Below, one piece after another: positions 1 to 7,376 of a DNA stretch of 64,000 bases. Numbering within the stretch: the first letter of the stretch is position 1; each line of letters begins with the position of its first letter. Under the pieces are notes generated by a model that saw only the letters and a list, made by a program, of their open reading frames with translations, searched no databases and was not told where the DNA came from. Location of the stretch: contig NZ_JACHJG010000009.1 in NCBI RefSeq assembly GCF_014203545.1, positions 62,001-126,000 of the forward strand, in the 5' to 3' direction. The stretch is from Streptomyces netropsis (GTDB taxonomy: Bacteria > Actinomycetota > Actinomycetes > Streptomycetales > Streptomycetaceae). The position numbers were made by a program, and so were the translations under genes.

Positions 1-1
1 T

Positions 2-805
2 CTTCTCGTCATCAGCGAGCTGCTGGGCGTGCCGAAGGAGGACCGGCCGTGGTTCCGCGCCCGCGCGGTGGACCTCCAGCAGGCGACCAGCGCGCGCGTC
101 ACCCGCGGGCCCGACGCGTTCGCGGTGGCGGAGTCGGCGGCGCGGGAGTTCGGGGCGTACTTCCGTGCCGAGTTCGCGCGGCGCCGCGCGGAGAAGGCGG
201 GTGCCGGGACGGATCTGATCGGGGCGATGCTGGCGGAGCCGGAGCGGACCGGGCTCGACGAGGACCTGCTGGCGGCCACCTGCGTGCACCTCCTCACGGC
301 GGGGCACGAGACGACGACGAACCTGCTCGCCAAGGGCCTCCTGGCGCTGCTCGCCCACCCCGCGCAGTCGAACCGGCTGCGTGCCCGGCCGGGTTTGCTG
401 CCGGGCGCGGTGGAGGAGCTGCTCCGCTACGACTCCCCCGTCCAGATGATCAGCCGGTGGGCCCAGGAGGACGACCGGGTCGGCGGGCGCGTCGTCCGGC
501 GGGGCGACAAGGTCACCCTCGTCCTCGGCTCGGCCAACCGCGACCCCGAACGCTTCCCCGACCCCGACCGGCTGGACATCCACCGCGACGCGCGCCGCCA
601 CACCGGATTCGGCCTCGGCATCCACTACTGCGTCGGCGCCCCGCTGGCCCGGGCCGAGGCCGAGATCGGGCTCACCGCGCTGCTGGACGGCCTGCCGGGG
701 CTCGCCCTGGCGGACGAGCCGGTGCGGTGGGCGGACGACCTGGTCTTCCACGGCCCGGCGCGCATGATGGTGCGCGCGGACGGGCGGCCTACCCGCGGCG
801 CGTGA
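2..805 (+). CDS. Cytochrome P450, 5' end outside window
   Basis: The reading frame is open from the first base (nt 2) with typical P450 sequence (LLVISELLGVP), so the true start lies upstream; the GTG at 29 is internal. About 267 residues remain of a usual ~400. Visible are the oxygen-activation I-helix AGHETTT (about residue 100 of this fragment), the K-helix ExxR in EELLRYDSP (about 138) and the heme-ligand loop FGLGIHYCVG with its Cys (about 210). This is a soluble bacterial class I CYP that needs ferredoxin and ferredoxin reductase, neither of which is seen here. It ends 17 nt inside the convergent FAD monooxygenase gene, so the two 3' ends overlap. The substrate is unknown; pairing with a flavin hydroxylase hints at secondary or aromatic metabolism. 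Confidence 0.93.
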   Translation, partial: LLVISELLGVPKEDRPWFRARAVDLQQATSARVTRGPDAFAVAESAAREFGAYFRAEFARRRAEKAGAGTDLIGAMLAEPERTGLDEDLLAATCVHLLTAGHETTTNLLAKGLLALLAHPAQSNRLRARPGLLPGAVEELLRYDSPVQMISRWAQEDDRVGGRVVRRGDKVTLVLGSANRDPERFPDPDRLDIHRDARRHTGFGLGIHYCVGAPLARAEAEIGLTALLDGLPGLALADEPVRWADDLVFHGPARMMVRADGRPTRGA

Positions 806-2372
806 ACCACCGCCGGAGATAGGCCTCCAGCCCCTCCACCGTGTCGGTGGAGATCCCGATGTGCCGGTCGGGCCGCACGAGGATCAGCGACCCGGCCCCG
901 GCCAGCCGTCGCCGCGCGCTCCGCGCCGGGTACGGGCGGACGTGCTCGACCGGCATGGCGTAGCCGTCGGTGAGCCGCCGCAGACGGGCTTCATCGAAGG
1001 GGGCGCCGCGGGCACCGGGGGCGGTCAGCAGGGTCCAGCGCTCGTAGGAGAGCAGCTCGTGGAGGCGGCACCGACGCCCGTCGAGGAGGACGGGGAGGTC
1101 GGGCAGCCGGTCCCCGGCGCGAAGGGACCCGTACCGGCTCCGGTTGTTGCTCTGGTCGTCCTGGCCGCCTTGGGAGAGCCGACTCTCCCGATGATGCATG
1201 GCCAGGTCGCTGAGGACCGTCCGGATCCGCCCGGCGAACCACTCCCCGCGCATGAGGTGCGGCCCGGCGAGGCGCATGCCGAGCAGGGTGAGCCGGGTGG
1301 GCGGCAGCTCCAGGACGTCGTGCCGCATCTCGCGCATCACCTTCCGGGCCGTGAGCCGCTGCTCGGTGGCGTACGTGTCGAGCAGCGCGTCGACCGCCCA
1401 GCCCCGGTGGACGGCGGCGAGCTTCCACCCGAGGTTGTGCGCGCCGCGCAGCCCGGTGTTGAGCCCGTGCCCGCCGATGGGCGCCCACAGATGCGCGCTG
1501 TCCCCCGCGAGCAGTGCCCGCCCGACCCGCAGCGACCCCGCGAACCGGTCCTGGAAGCGGGCCCGGTTGGCCCACGGCGGATCGGTCGGCACGAGGGTGG
1601 TGCCGGGGTCGTGGGCGGCGTCGGCGACGAGTGCGCGCATCTCCTCGACGGTCGGGGCGTGGTCGATCGTGGGGTCGGGGTCGGCGCTGAAGCAGAAGAA
1701 GCGGTAGCCGCCGCCGGGCCGGGGCGAGACCCCGAGGGAAGCGCCGCGCACGAGGAAGAAGTAGCTGCGGTCGGGGGCGTAGGGGTGCTTCCAGTCGGCC
1801 TCGGCGTTGATCTGCACGCACTGCAGATTCGGCCGGCGCGCGCCCTCGAACGGTATGCCGAGCGCCTTGCGCACCACGCTGTGCGACCCCTCGCACCCGA
1901 CGACCCAACGACACCGGAGGCTCGTGCCGAGCCCGTCGGCCCCCCGCACTTCGACGACGGCCCCGTCGTCGGAGGTCCGTACGCCGACCGCCTCCGTCGA
2001 CCACCGGACCTCCCCGCCCACCTCCCGCAGCCGCTCCCCGAGCAACCGCTCCACGGCGTCCTGCTCGATCGACAACGGCCGCGGATACGCGGTCTCACCG
2101 GCCCCGAGGTCGATCCCCCCGACCTCCCGCCCCTCGGCGACCACCTCGACCCGCCGCAACGCCAGCCCCTCGGCCAAGAACGCTTCCGCGCACCCCAGAT
2201 CCCGCAGCACCTCGAGCGCCCGCTGCCACACCACCCCCGCCCGGGCCTCCCGCTTCCCCCGCGCCTCCTTCTCGACGACGACGACGTCGATCCCGTACTG
2301 ACGCAGGGCGATGGCGAGCGCGAGCCCGGTGGGCCCGGCTCCGACGACGACGACATCCCGGAACTCGCTCAC
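789..2372 (-). CDS. FAD-dependent aromatic monooxygenase (PheA/TfdB/MhpA type)
   Basis: A 527-aa single-component flavoprotein hydroxylase. It has the dinucleotide fold GAGPTG at residues 11-16, a DG-like motif (GCEGSHSVVR) near 160, the second FAD motif GDSAHLWAPIGGHG near 280, and a C-terminal thioredoxin-like domain (about 410-520) as in phenol hydroxylases. Family members use NAD(P)H and O2 to hydroxylate phenolic or polyketide rings. The start is the GTG at 2370-2372, preceded by a GAGGGGGA ribosome site; the frame stays open upstream to 2456, but that stretch lacks a ribosome site and does not resemble the family. It is convergent with the P450, and the two could act on the same substrate. 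The substrate cannot be read from sequence. Confidence 0.88.
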   Translation of the reverse strand: MSEFRDVVVVGAGPTGLALAIALRQYGIDVVVVEKEARGKREARAGVVWQRALEVLRDLGCAEAFLAEGLALRRVEVVAEGREVGGIDLGAGETAYPRPLSIEQDAVERLLGERLREVGGEVRWSTEAVGVRTSDDGAVVEVRGADGLGTSLRCRWVVGCEGSHSVVRKALGIPFEGARRPNLQCVQINAEADWKHPYAPDRSYFFLVRGASLGVSPRPGGGYRFFCFSADPDPTIDHAPTVEEMRALVADAAHDPGTTLVPTDPPWANRARFQDRFAGSLRVGRALLAGDSAHLWAPIGGHGLNTGLRGAHNLGWKLAAVHRGWAVDALLDTYATEQRLTARKVMREMRHDVLELPPTRLTLLGMRLAGPHLMRGEWFAGRIRTVLSDLAMHHRESRLSQGGQDDQSNNRSRYGSLRAGDRLPDLPVLLDGRRCRLHELLSYERWTLLTAPGARGAPFDEARLRRLTDGYAMPVEHVRPYPARSARRRLAGAGSLILVRPDRHIGISTDTVEGLEAYLRRWFTRRG

Positions 2373-2508
2373 TGACGTCTCCCCCTCGTTCCGCCTGTGG
2401 CGCGGCGGCCACGCCGCTGTCCACTCATCGTGGCGGGAAGCGGACCCGGGCCTCAACGGGGCGCATTCGGGGGGGCGGTCGTTCCGAACCGAATCGGTGG
2501 GGACGCTC

Positions 2509-2534
2509 CGCGTACAAACAGCGCGTACAAACAG
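2509..2534. repeat. 13-bp perfect tandem duplication
   Basis: Two back-to-back copies of CGCGTACAAACAG (2509-2521 and 2522-2534). They lie about 140-160 bp upstream of the FAD monooxygenase start. They could be a direct-repeat operator or a replication-slippage scar. The rest of 2373-2565 shows no gene. Confidence 0.7.
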
Positions 2535-2565
2535 GCGGACCGAGGTGCGGCGCGCGGGAGGCAGG

Positions 2566-2745
2566 TCAGCGCAGGTCGAGCAGCATCACGTCGTGCAGGT
2601 CCGCGCCGACCCAAGGGCGCGCGTCGCCGACCTTCCGGTATCCCCATGCCCGGTACGCGGCCACGGCCGCCTTGCTGTCCGGGTGGACGTTGAGCAGGAC
2701 CCGCTCGGCGCGCGCCGCGTCCGGCGCCGCTCCAGCCAACGTGCC
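2566..2745 (-). pseudogene. C-terminal remnant of a GNAT acetyltransferase
   Basis: Translation of this strand gives 60 codons ending in TGA at 2566-2568. The sequence reads as the C-terminal end of a GNAT N-acetyltransferase: ERVLLNVHPDSKAAVAAYRAW followed by GYRKVGDARPW, the usual helix-turn-strand after the acetyl-CoA site. No upstream GNAT half is present: the frame is closed by the TAG stop of the 182-aa protein at 2746-2748, and the two reading frames are the same. This looks like a gene beheaded by insertion or deletion of the neighbouring lower-GC segment. It has no start codon or ribosome site of its own and is probably not expressed, unless as readthrough of that TAG. Confidence 0.75.
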
Positions 2746-3294
2746 CTAGAAACCGACGGGGCAGACATTAAGCCCTAGGGCGCGAGCCTTCTCTACAGCC
2801 ACGTCTGCCTTACCGTTGAACTCGTCCAAATATTTGTTCGCCGTGTCCGTGTCTCCCTTTTCCGCCCAGGAGACCCCTGTGCGGAAATATTGGGCTGCCG
2901 ATTGGGCGGCGGCGAATGTCTCTCGGATTTCACCCCCGACAATCGGGGGGACATCCACCTTTCGCCACTCCTCCAGAGCTGCGTCCATAATGGCGCTCAG
3001 CCCCTTCTCGTACGCGTGATAGGCCGCGCGCTGCTCCGGTGGGGGCTGCTTCCCCAAAGCCTGTAGCTGCGGAACGTAGCGACTACAGGCTTCGTCCGCC
3101 TCCTGTACGTAGCCGCTCTTAAGCCACGCCGGCACTGCGTAACCCACAATGGGCACCAAAATGCCTAGCGCTGCCAAGACGATCGGCCACATGATCACCG
3201 GCTTCCGGTACCACGGTGGCTCAGGTGGCGGTCCGGGATCTGGGGTGGGGCCAGGGTCCGGCGTGCCCGCATTGCCCCCCGTGCCATTGCCCAT
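2746..3294 (-). CDS. Single-TM protein with Pro-rich N-terminus, function unknown
   Basis: A 182-aa protein not recognised as any known family. The first ~30 residues are a Gly/Pro-rich cytoplasmic tail with DPGP repeats. One strong hydrophobic helix follows (about 33-57), then a ~125-residue extracytoplasmic or soluble domain that is probably helical, with two Cys (near 69 and 178) that could pair. The ATG at 3292-3294 has a good AAGGAAGG ribosome site. Codon use is visibly less GC-biased than in neighbours, which fits a transferred segment. Its TAG stop is immediately followed, in the same frame, by the GNAT remnant. It lies on the 3' side of the first tRNA-Leu gene, where integrative elements often sit. 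Confidence 0.7.
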   Translation of the reverse strand: MGNGTGGNAGTPDPGPTPDPGPPPEPPWYRKPVIMWPIVLAALGILVPIVGYAVPAWLKSGYVQEADEACSRYVPQLQALGKQPPPEQRAAYHAYEKGLSAIMDAALEEWRKVDVPPIVGGEIRETFAAAQSAAQYFRTGVSWAEKGDTDTANKYLDEFNGKADVAVEKARALGLNVCPVGF

Positions 3295-3623
3295 GGCAGT
3301 CCTTCCTTAGTTCGCACGCACATGACGCACCCTCACGAATGGCAGTTGCGCCATCGAGCCATCGGCCCCTACGCATCAGATGCGATCACCCACATGGTCT
3401 AACCTGATGTGCCCGGCATCGCGTAGCCGAAAACGCCTCCCGCGACAGACTCCCGTCCAGCCACCGCGAAACACTTCGCGATATCGAACCTTTTTGCACC
3501 CATCACACATTCGTCCAGCACTGCTCAAGAGCTTGCAACAACTGCTCCATTCCTGGCCACCAGGACCAAGGCAGCTTCCTCGGGAATGGTTACGTAGGAG
3601 CGCTCTCCTTATCTTGAGCATGA

Positions 3624-3642
3624 AAAATCCCGCCAAAGCGGG
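3624..3642 (-). terminator. Rho-independent terminator, leftward
   Basis: Read on the minus strand: CCCGC, loop TTTG, GCGGG, then A and five T. This is a rare U-tailed terminator for this genome. It implies a transcript arriving from the right, i.e. from the 3705-3893 frame or tRNA readthrough. Confidence 0.6.
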
Positions 3643-3704
3643 CCATCAAGCTGGATTGTTATTTGTCGAGCCGGTGAGGGCGGGGGACCTCGACGGTCTG
3701 CGAA

Positions 3705-3893
3705 TTACCCCCCCTCGAAGATCCACCGCCCGAAAGCCCCTGCGTGCACATGAAGCACTACGGCAAGCAGCGTGCAGACAACGCCAAGCGGTTGGCTTCC
3801 TCGACAGCTAGCCGGATCGACCTCGCCCCGAGTGGCTGCCTGAAGCAAGATCCCTGCCCGGTCGGTCACGTGGTTGGTCACGCCGCCGGTCAC
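3705..3893 (-). CDS. Possible small protein (62 aa), doubtful
   Basis: A GTG-started frame of 62 codons with a hydrophobic stretch around residues 36-55 (GVVCTLLAVVLHVHAGAFG), so it could be a small membrane peptide. A leftward U-tailed terminator lies 60 bp beyond its stop, which is the main support. There is no good ribosome site and third-position GC is only moderate. It could equally be chance in a non-coding stretch. Confidence 0.25.
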   Translation of the reverse strand: MTGGVTNHVTDRAGILLQAATRGEVDPASCRGSQPLGVVCTLLAVVLHVHAGAFGRWIFEGG

Positions 3894-3937
3894 AGAAAGT
3901 CCCGATCCTACTGGTCACTCAGAGGAGCGGGAAAACA

Positions 3938-3963
3938 GAAAAACCCCAGCTGAGCTGGGGTTT
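3938..3963 (-). terminator. Terminator of tRNA-Leu copy 1
   Basis: The inverted repeat AAACCCCAGC/GCTGGGGTTT with loop TGA sits just after the tRNA 3' end and gives a U-rich tail when read leftward. The same stem with a different loop follows tRNA copy 2. Confidence 0.85.
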
Positions 3964-3979
3964 CTTCTGATCTAACCGG

Positions 3980-4064
3980 TGTCCGAGGGGGGACTTGAAC
4001 CCCCACGCCCGATAAAGGGCACTAGCACCTCAAGCTAGCGCGTCTGCCATTCCGCCACCCGGAC
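3980..4064 (-). tRNA. tRNA-Leu (anticodon GAG), copy 1
   Basis: An 85-nt class II tRNA. The acceptor stem GTCCGGG pairs with CTCGGAC and discriminator A follows. The anticodon stem CTAGC/GCTAG encloses loop TTGAGGT, giving anticodon GAG (reads CUC/CUU). There is a long variable arm (GCCC/GGGC) and T-arm GGGGG TTCAAGT CCCCC. The 3' CCA is not encoded in full. The sequence is identical to the copy at 5828-5912, with its own promoter and terminator. Confidence 0.95.
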
Positions 4065-4109
4065 CAGGTGTTGTCTCCGCGAGGTGTTTCCCCCGCAGCG
4101 GCACGGCTA

Positions 4110-4139
4110 ACAATACCAAGGTTTCGGAGTGCCTTTCAG
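4110..4139 (-). promoter_or_regulatory. Promoter of tRNA-Leu copy 1
   Basis: Read leftward: -35-like CTGAAA, 18-bp spacer, -10 TATTGT, about 45 bp before the tRNA. The 31 bp at 4108-4138 are identical to 5953-5983 upstream of tRNA copy 2, while the DNA between each promoter and its tRNA has diverged. Confidence 0.6.
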
Positions 4140-4155
4140 CAGGTGAAGGGGGGGC

Positions 4156-4191
4156 GGGCCGCCCCGAGGAGTCGATGCCTCGGGACGGCCC
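4156..4191 (-). terminator. Terminator of the MFS gene
   Basis: A 14-bp stem (GGGCCG.CCCGAGG with its complement, one G-U in leftward RNA) around an 8-nt loop, starting 10 bp beyond the MFS stop. There is no U-tract, as is common in Streptomyces. It separates the MFS transcript from the tRNA-Leu promoter. Confidence 0.7.
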
Positions 4192-4200
4192 ACCCTCTAC

Positions 4201-5652
4201 TCAGTCCTGCGCTTCCGCCGACACCGGCTTCGGGATCAGGAACGACGTCGCGAGGGCGGCGCCCAGGATGGCGACGCCCGCGATCATGCCGGACGTGTAG
4301 CCCGTGGACGAGGTCGCGTCCGCGGGCATGGCCGCCGTCTTGACCGCGTAGAGGAGGGCGAAGCTGAGGCCCGCGCCGAGGTTGAACGCGCCCGCGTTGA
4401 GGCCCGGCAGGAAGCCCGGGTTGTCGGTCGGGGAGTGGACGATGCCGAGGCCGTTGAGGACGATGTTCGCCACGCCCGCGTAGGTGATGCCCACGAGGAT
4501 CGAGGCGGCCAGCAGCAGGACGCGCGAGTGGGCCGGGATCGTGAGGATCATCAGGACGACGGAGGCCGCGGCGCCGACGAGGCCGAGGCGCAGGACGCGG
4601 CCGTAGCCGAAGGTGGCGGCGAGGCGGCCGGCGATCGGGCCCATGGCCAGGCCCGCGAGGGCGTAGGGCGTCAGGGTCCACCACGCGGACTGCTCGGCGG
4701 TCATGCCGAGGCCGGCCTCGGCGTCCTGGGCGAACGACGGGATCAGCCCGTTCATGACGGCGAACACACCCGTCATGGTGAGCACGGTGGTCAGCAGGGT
4801 CGCCCAGGTGGCGCGCCGGCGCAGGTGCCCGGTGGCGACCAGCGGGTGGCTCGTGCGGTCCTCGGTCCGCCAGAACAGGGCGAAGGCGACGGCGGCGACG
4901 GCCACGAGCGCGCCGACCAGGAGCCAGTTCGCGGCGCCGAGCTTGCCGGCCTCGTTCAGGGCGATGAGCAGCGAGCCGACGGAGACGACGAGGAGTGCGA
5001 CGCCCGGCCAGTCCATCCGGCTCGCGGCGGGCACCTTGGACTCGGGGGTCAGGGTGGCGACGAGGACGGTGGCGACGACCGCCACGACGGCCATCGACCA
5101 GAAGACCGCCTCGAAGCCGTGGTTGTCGGCGAGGAAGCCGCCCGCCAGGGAGTCGACGCCGGCGATGCCGCCGTTGACCGCGGTGATCACGCCCAGCAGG
5201 GTGCCGTACCGCTTCGGCTCGGTGATCTCGACCCGCAGCATGATCAGGCAGAGCGGGACGGTCGGGCCGGACACGCCCTGGATGACGCGGCCGACGAAGA
5301 GCATCGGCACGCTCGTCGCCAGCGCGGCGACCACGCAGCCGACCGCCATGAGCACCAGCATTCCGGCCAGGACCTTGCGGCGGCCGATGACGTCGCCGAG
5401 GCGCGGCAGGAAGAGCGAGAACAGGGCGGCGGAGGTGAAGAACGCCGTCTGGGTGAGCCCGATCTCCGCGGAGCTGGCACCGAGGCTGTCCTCGATGCTC
5501 TTCAGCGCGGGGCTGAGCATGCTCGCGTTGAGCTGGAAGGCGATGCAGGCCGTGAGGAGCGCGGTGACCAGTACGGCCACCCGGGTGGAGCGCCCGCCCG
5601 CCGAACCGGTGGGCTGATCGTCGGTGATGCGGTCAGTGAGGGAAACGTTCAT
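4201..5652 (-). CDS. MFS drug-efflux-type transporter (DHA2-like, ~14 TM)
   Basis: A 483-aa polytopic membrane protein with a short polar N-terminus and about 14 hydrophobic segments. The MFS loop 2-3 signature is visible as RLGDVIGRRKV. GRVIQGVSGPTVPLCLIMLR corresponds to the TM4-5 region of proton-driven multidrug exporters. The start is taken at the ATG at 5650-5652 (MNVSLTD); the longer frame to 5712 adds only Pro/Arg-rich sequence. The gene is bracketed by two identical tRNA-Leu genes in the same orientation, so it probably arrived with, or inside, the tRNA duplication. Substrate unknown. Confidence 0.88.
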   Translation of the reverse strand: MNVSLTDRITDDQPTGSAGGRSTRVAVLVTALLTACIAFQLNASMLSPALKSIEDSLGASSAEIGLTQTAFFTSAALFSLFLPRLGDVIGRRKVLAGMLVLMAVGCVVAALATSVPMLFVGRVIQGVSGPTVPLCLIMLRVEITEPKRYGTLLGVITAVNGGIAGVDSLAGGFLADNHGFEAVFWSMAVVAVVATVLVATLTPESKVPAASRMDWPGVALLVVSVGSLLIALNEAGKLGAANWLLVGALVAVAAVAFALFWRTEDRTSHPLVATGHLRRRATWATLLTTVLTMTGVFAVMNGLIPSFAQDAEAGLGMTAEQSAWWTLTPYALAGLAMGPIAGRLAATFGYGRVLRLGLVGAAASVVLMILTIPAHSRVLLLAASILVGITYAGVANIVLNGLGIVHSPTDNPGFLPGLNAGAFNLGAGLSFALLYAVKTAAMPADATSSTGYTSGMIAGVAILGAALATSFLIPKPVSAEAQD

Positions 5653-5794
5653 GCCTCGGGGATCTCTGGGAGCGCAGCACGGCGGCTGCTGCCGGGGCGG
5701 GGCCTTGGGCACCGCGTCCGGTCGAACGGCAATATCTCTGGGCTGCCGGCCGACCCTCGGGCACGCCTCGGGTCACACCGCCTCCCAAACACAG

Positions 5795-5820
5795 AAAAAC
5801 CCCAGCAAAAGCTGGGGTTT
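5795..5820 (-). terminator. Terminator of tRNA-Leu copy 2
   Basis: Stem AAACCCCAGC/GCTGGGGTTT with loop AAAA, U-rich tail when read leftward. It has the same stem as at 3938-3963. It stops tRNA transcription ~145 bp before the MFS start. Confidence 0.85.
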
Positions 5821-5827
5821 CCACTGG

Positions 5828-5912
5828 TGTCCGAGGGGGGACTTGAACCCCCACGCCCGATAAAGGGCACTAGCACCTCAAGCTAGCGCGTCTGCCATTC
5901 CGCCACCCGGAC
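5828..5912 (-). tRNA. tRNA-Leu (anticodon GAG), copy 2
   Basis: 85 nt, base-for-base the same as the copy at 3980-4064: same acceptor stem, anticodon loop TTGAGGT (GAG), long variable arm and T-arm. It lies 1,848 bp upstream in the same orientation. Which copy is ancestral cannot be told from the sequence; both have intact promoters and terminators. Confidence 0.95.
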
Positions 5913-5954
5913 CGGGTGTGCGTCCCGCAGGTGTTCCCCGCGGCGACATGGATA

Positions 5955-5984
5955 ACAATACCAAGGTTTCGGAGTGCCTTTCAC
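5955..5984 (-). promoter_or_regulatory. Promoter of tRNA-Leu copy 2
   Basis: Read leftward: -35 GTGAAA, 18-bp spacer, -10 TATTGT. It shares 31 identical bp (5953-5983) with the promoter of copy 1. It is back-to-back with the DUF2254 gene, which starts 33 bp to the right. Confidence 0.6.
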
Positions 5985-6016
5985 CTGGGTATTCGCGAGG
6001 GGCATAAGGTCCTTTT

Positions 6017-7348
6017 ATGGGCAAAGAGGGACACTTCGCCTCGCCGAGGAGGGCCCCGCGGCGGCCGCGGGCCCTGTCTCCGTTGCGGGAGCACCTGCGG
6101 GACACGTTCTGGTTCACGCCGACCGTGGGACTGGTGGCGGCGGGGCTGCTGGCCTTCGGGGTGCTGGAGCTGGACCGGCTGCTGATCGAGGTCCTCCAGG
6201 AGGAGCAGGACTACGACACCGTCGAATCGCTGATCGGCATCGCCGACGACACCAAGACGATCGTCACGACGGTGGGCTCGGCGATGCTGACCTTCATCGG
6301 TGTCGTGTTCTCGATCTCACTGGTCGCGCTCCAGATGGCCAGCGGGCAGTTCTCACCGCGCGTCGTGCGGCTGTACGTCCGCAGCAGGATCACCAAGAGC
6401 ACGTTCGCGGTGTTCCTGGCGACGTTCCTGTTCGCGCTGCTGGTGCAGACGTCGTACGAGGGGGAAACCGATCCCCGCGCGGTGCAGACGGTGCCGATCA
6501 TCTCCAGCCTCGCCTGCGTATGCATGGTGCTGGTGAGCCTGGGCTTGTTCATCGCGTACGTGAACTCCACGCTGCGGCTGATGCAGGTCAGCCATGTCGT
6601 CGACCGGATCACCCGGGAGTCGTTCCGGGTGCTGGCCCGGCTCGGGACGGTGGACACCGGGGCCGTCGCGCTGCCGGAGGTCACGGCCGAGATCGCGTAT
6701 CTGGGGCGGGCGGGGGTGCTGCGGGACGTGAACATCGCCCGCCTGGTGCGGGTGGCGCGACGGCACGGGGTGGTGTTGCGGCTGATCCCGCGGATCGGGG
6801 ACTTCGTGGTGCCGGGCACACCCTTGCTGGCCGTGCACGGCGGGACCGGGGCGCCCCCGCAGCGGCTGCTGCGGTACAGCGTCTCCGTCGGGGTCGAGCG
6901 GACCTTCCACCAGGATCCGGCGTTCGGGCTTCGACAGCTGTCGGACATCGCGCTACGGGCCCTGTCCTCCGCGGTCAACGATCCGACGACCGCCGTGCAG
7001 TGCCTGGACCGGATCACCCAGTTCCTGGCCGCGCTGGCGGGCCGGCCGCTGGGGGCGCTGCACCACGGTGACGGCAAGGGGGTCGTACGGCTCGTGCAGG
7101 ACCTGCCCGACTGGACGGGCCTCGTCGACCTCGGCTTCACCGAGATCCGCGGCTGCGCGATCGGCGATCCGCAGGTCACCCGAAGGCTGATGGCCGCGCT
7201 GGACGATCTGTGGTGGCTGGCCCCCGAGGAGCGGCGGCCGCCGCTCGAGCGGCACCGCGCGCTCCTGGAACAGGCCGTGGAGCGCACGGTCCCGGAGGCC
7301 GCCGACCGGGAATTCTCACTGCTGCCGGACCGTCAGGGCATCGGGTGA
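6017..7348 (+). CDS. DUF2254 family membrane protein
   Basis: A 443-aa protein. The N-terminal third holds about four membrane helices (roughly 38-60, 90-118, 133-150, 160-185) with the DUF2254 hallmark VALQMASGQFSPR directly after the second helix. The C-terminal ~250 residues form a soluble cytoplasmic domain. The family is widespread and its biochemical role is unsettled; an ion-channel-like or stress role has been suggested from structure only. The ATG at 6017 follows a modest AAGG ribosome site. It is transcribed alone, divergent from tRNA-Leu copy 2, and ends 28 bp before the stop of the convergent aldehyde dehydrogenase. Confidence 0.88.
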   Translation: MGKEGHFASPRRAPRRPRALSPLREHLRDTFWFTPTVGLVAAGLLAFGVLELDRLLIEVLQEEQDYDTVESLIGIADDTKTIVTTVGSAMLTFIGVVFSISLVALQMASGQFSPRVVRLYVRSRITKSTFAVFLATFLFALLVQTSYEGETDPRAVQTVPIISSLACVCMVLVSLGLFIAYVNSTLRLMQVSHVVDRITRESFRVLARLGTVDTGAVALPEVTAEIAYLGRAGVLRDVNIARLVRVARRHGVVLRLIPRIGDFVVPGTPLLAVHGGTGAPPQRLLRYSVSVGVERTFHQDPAFGLRQLSDIALRALSSAVNDPTTAVQCLDRITQFLAALAGRPLGALHHGDGKGVVRLVQDLPDWTGLVDLGFTEIRGCAIGDPQVTRRLMAALDDLWWLAPEERRPPLERHRALLEQAVERTVPEAADREFSLLPDRQGIG

Positions 7349-7376
7349 CCCTGCCCGTCCGCCCACCGGGCCGGCG

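Larger units (their letters stand above)
3295..3979. other. Lower-GC non-coding or decayed stretch downstream of tRNA-Leu
   Basis: About 685 bp between the 182-aa gene and the tRNA with no convincing gene. It is noticeably AT-richer than the rest of the window. It holds a leftward terminator at 3624-3642, a weak 62-codon leftward frame (3705-3893) and the tRNA terminator at 3938-3963. No integrase, transposase or clear att repeat is visible. It may be what is left of an element that entered at the tRNA 3' end. Confidence 0.5.

Noticed and set aside
861..2375. 504-codon plus-strand frame
   Set aside because: Shadow of the FAD monooxygenase; no recognisable domain, Pro/Glu-rich.
3660..3720. 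Possible att copy of the tRNA-Leu 3' end
   Set aside because: GGGGGACCTCGAC resembles the T-arm only over about 8 bases; too weak to call an attachment site, and no integrase is present.
4201..5652. Composite transposon carrying the MFS gene
   Set aside because: No transposase or terminal inverted repeats; the flanking repeats are complete tRNA units, not insertion sequences.
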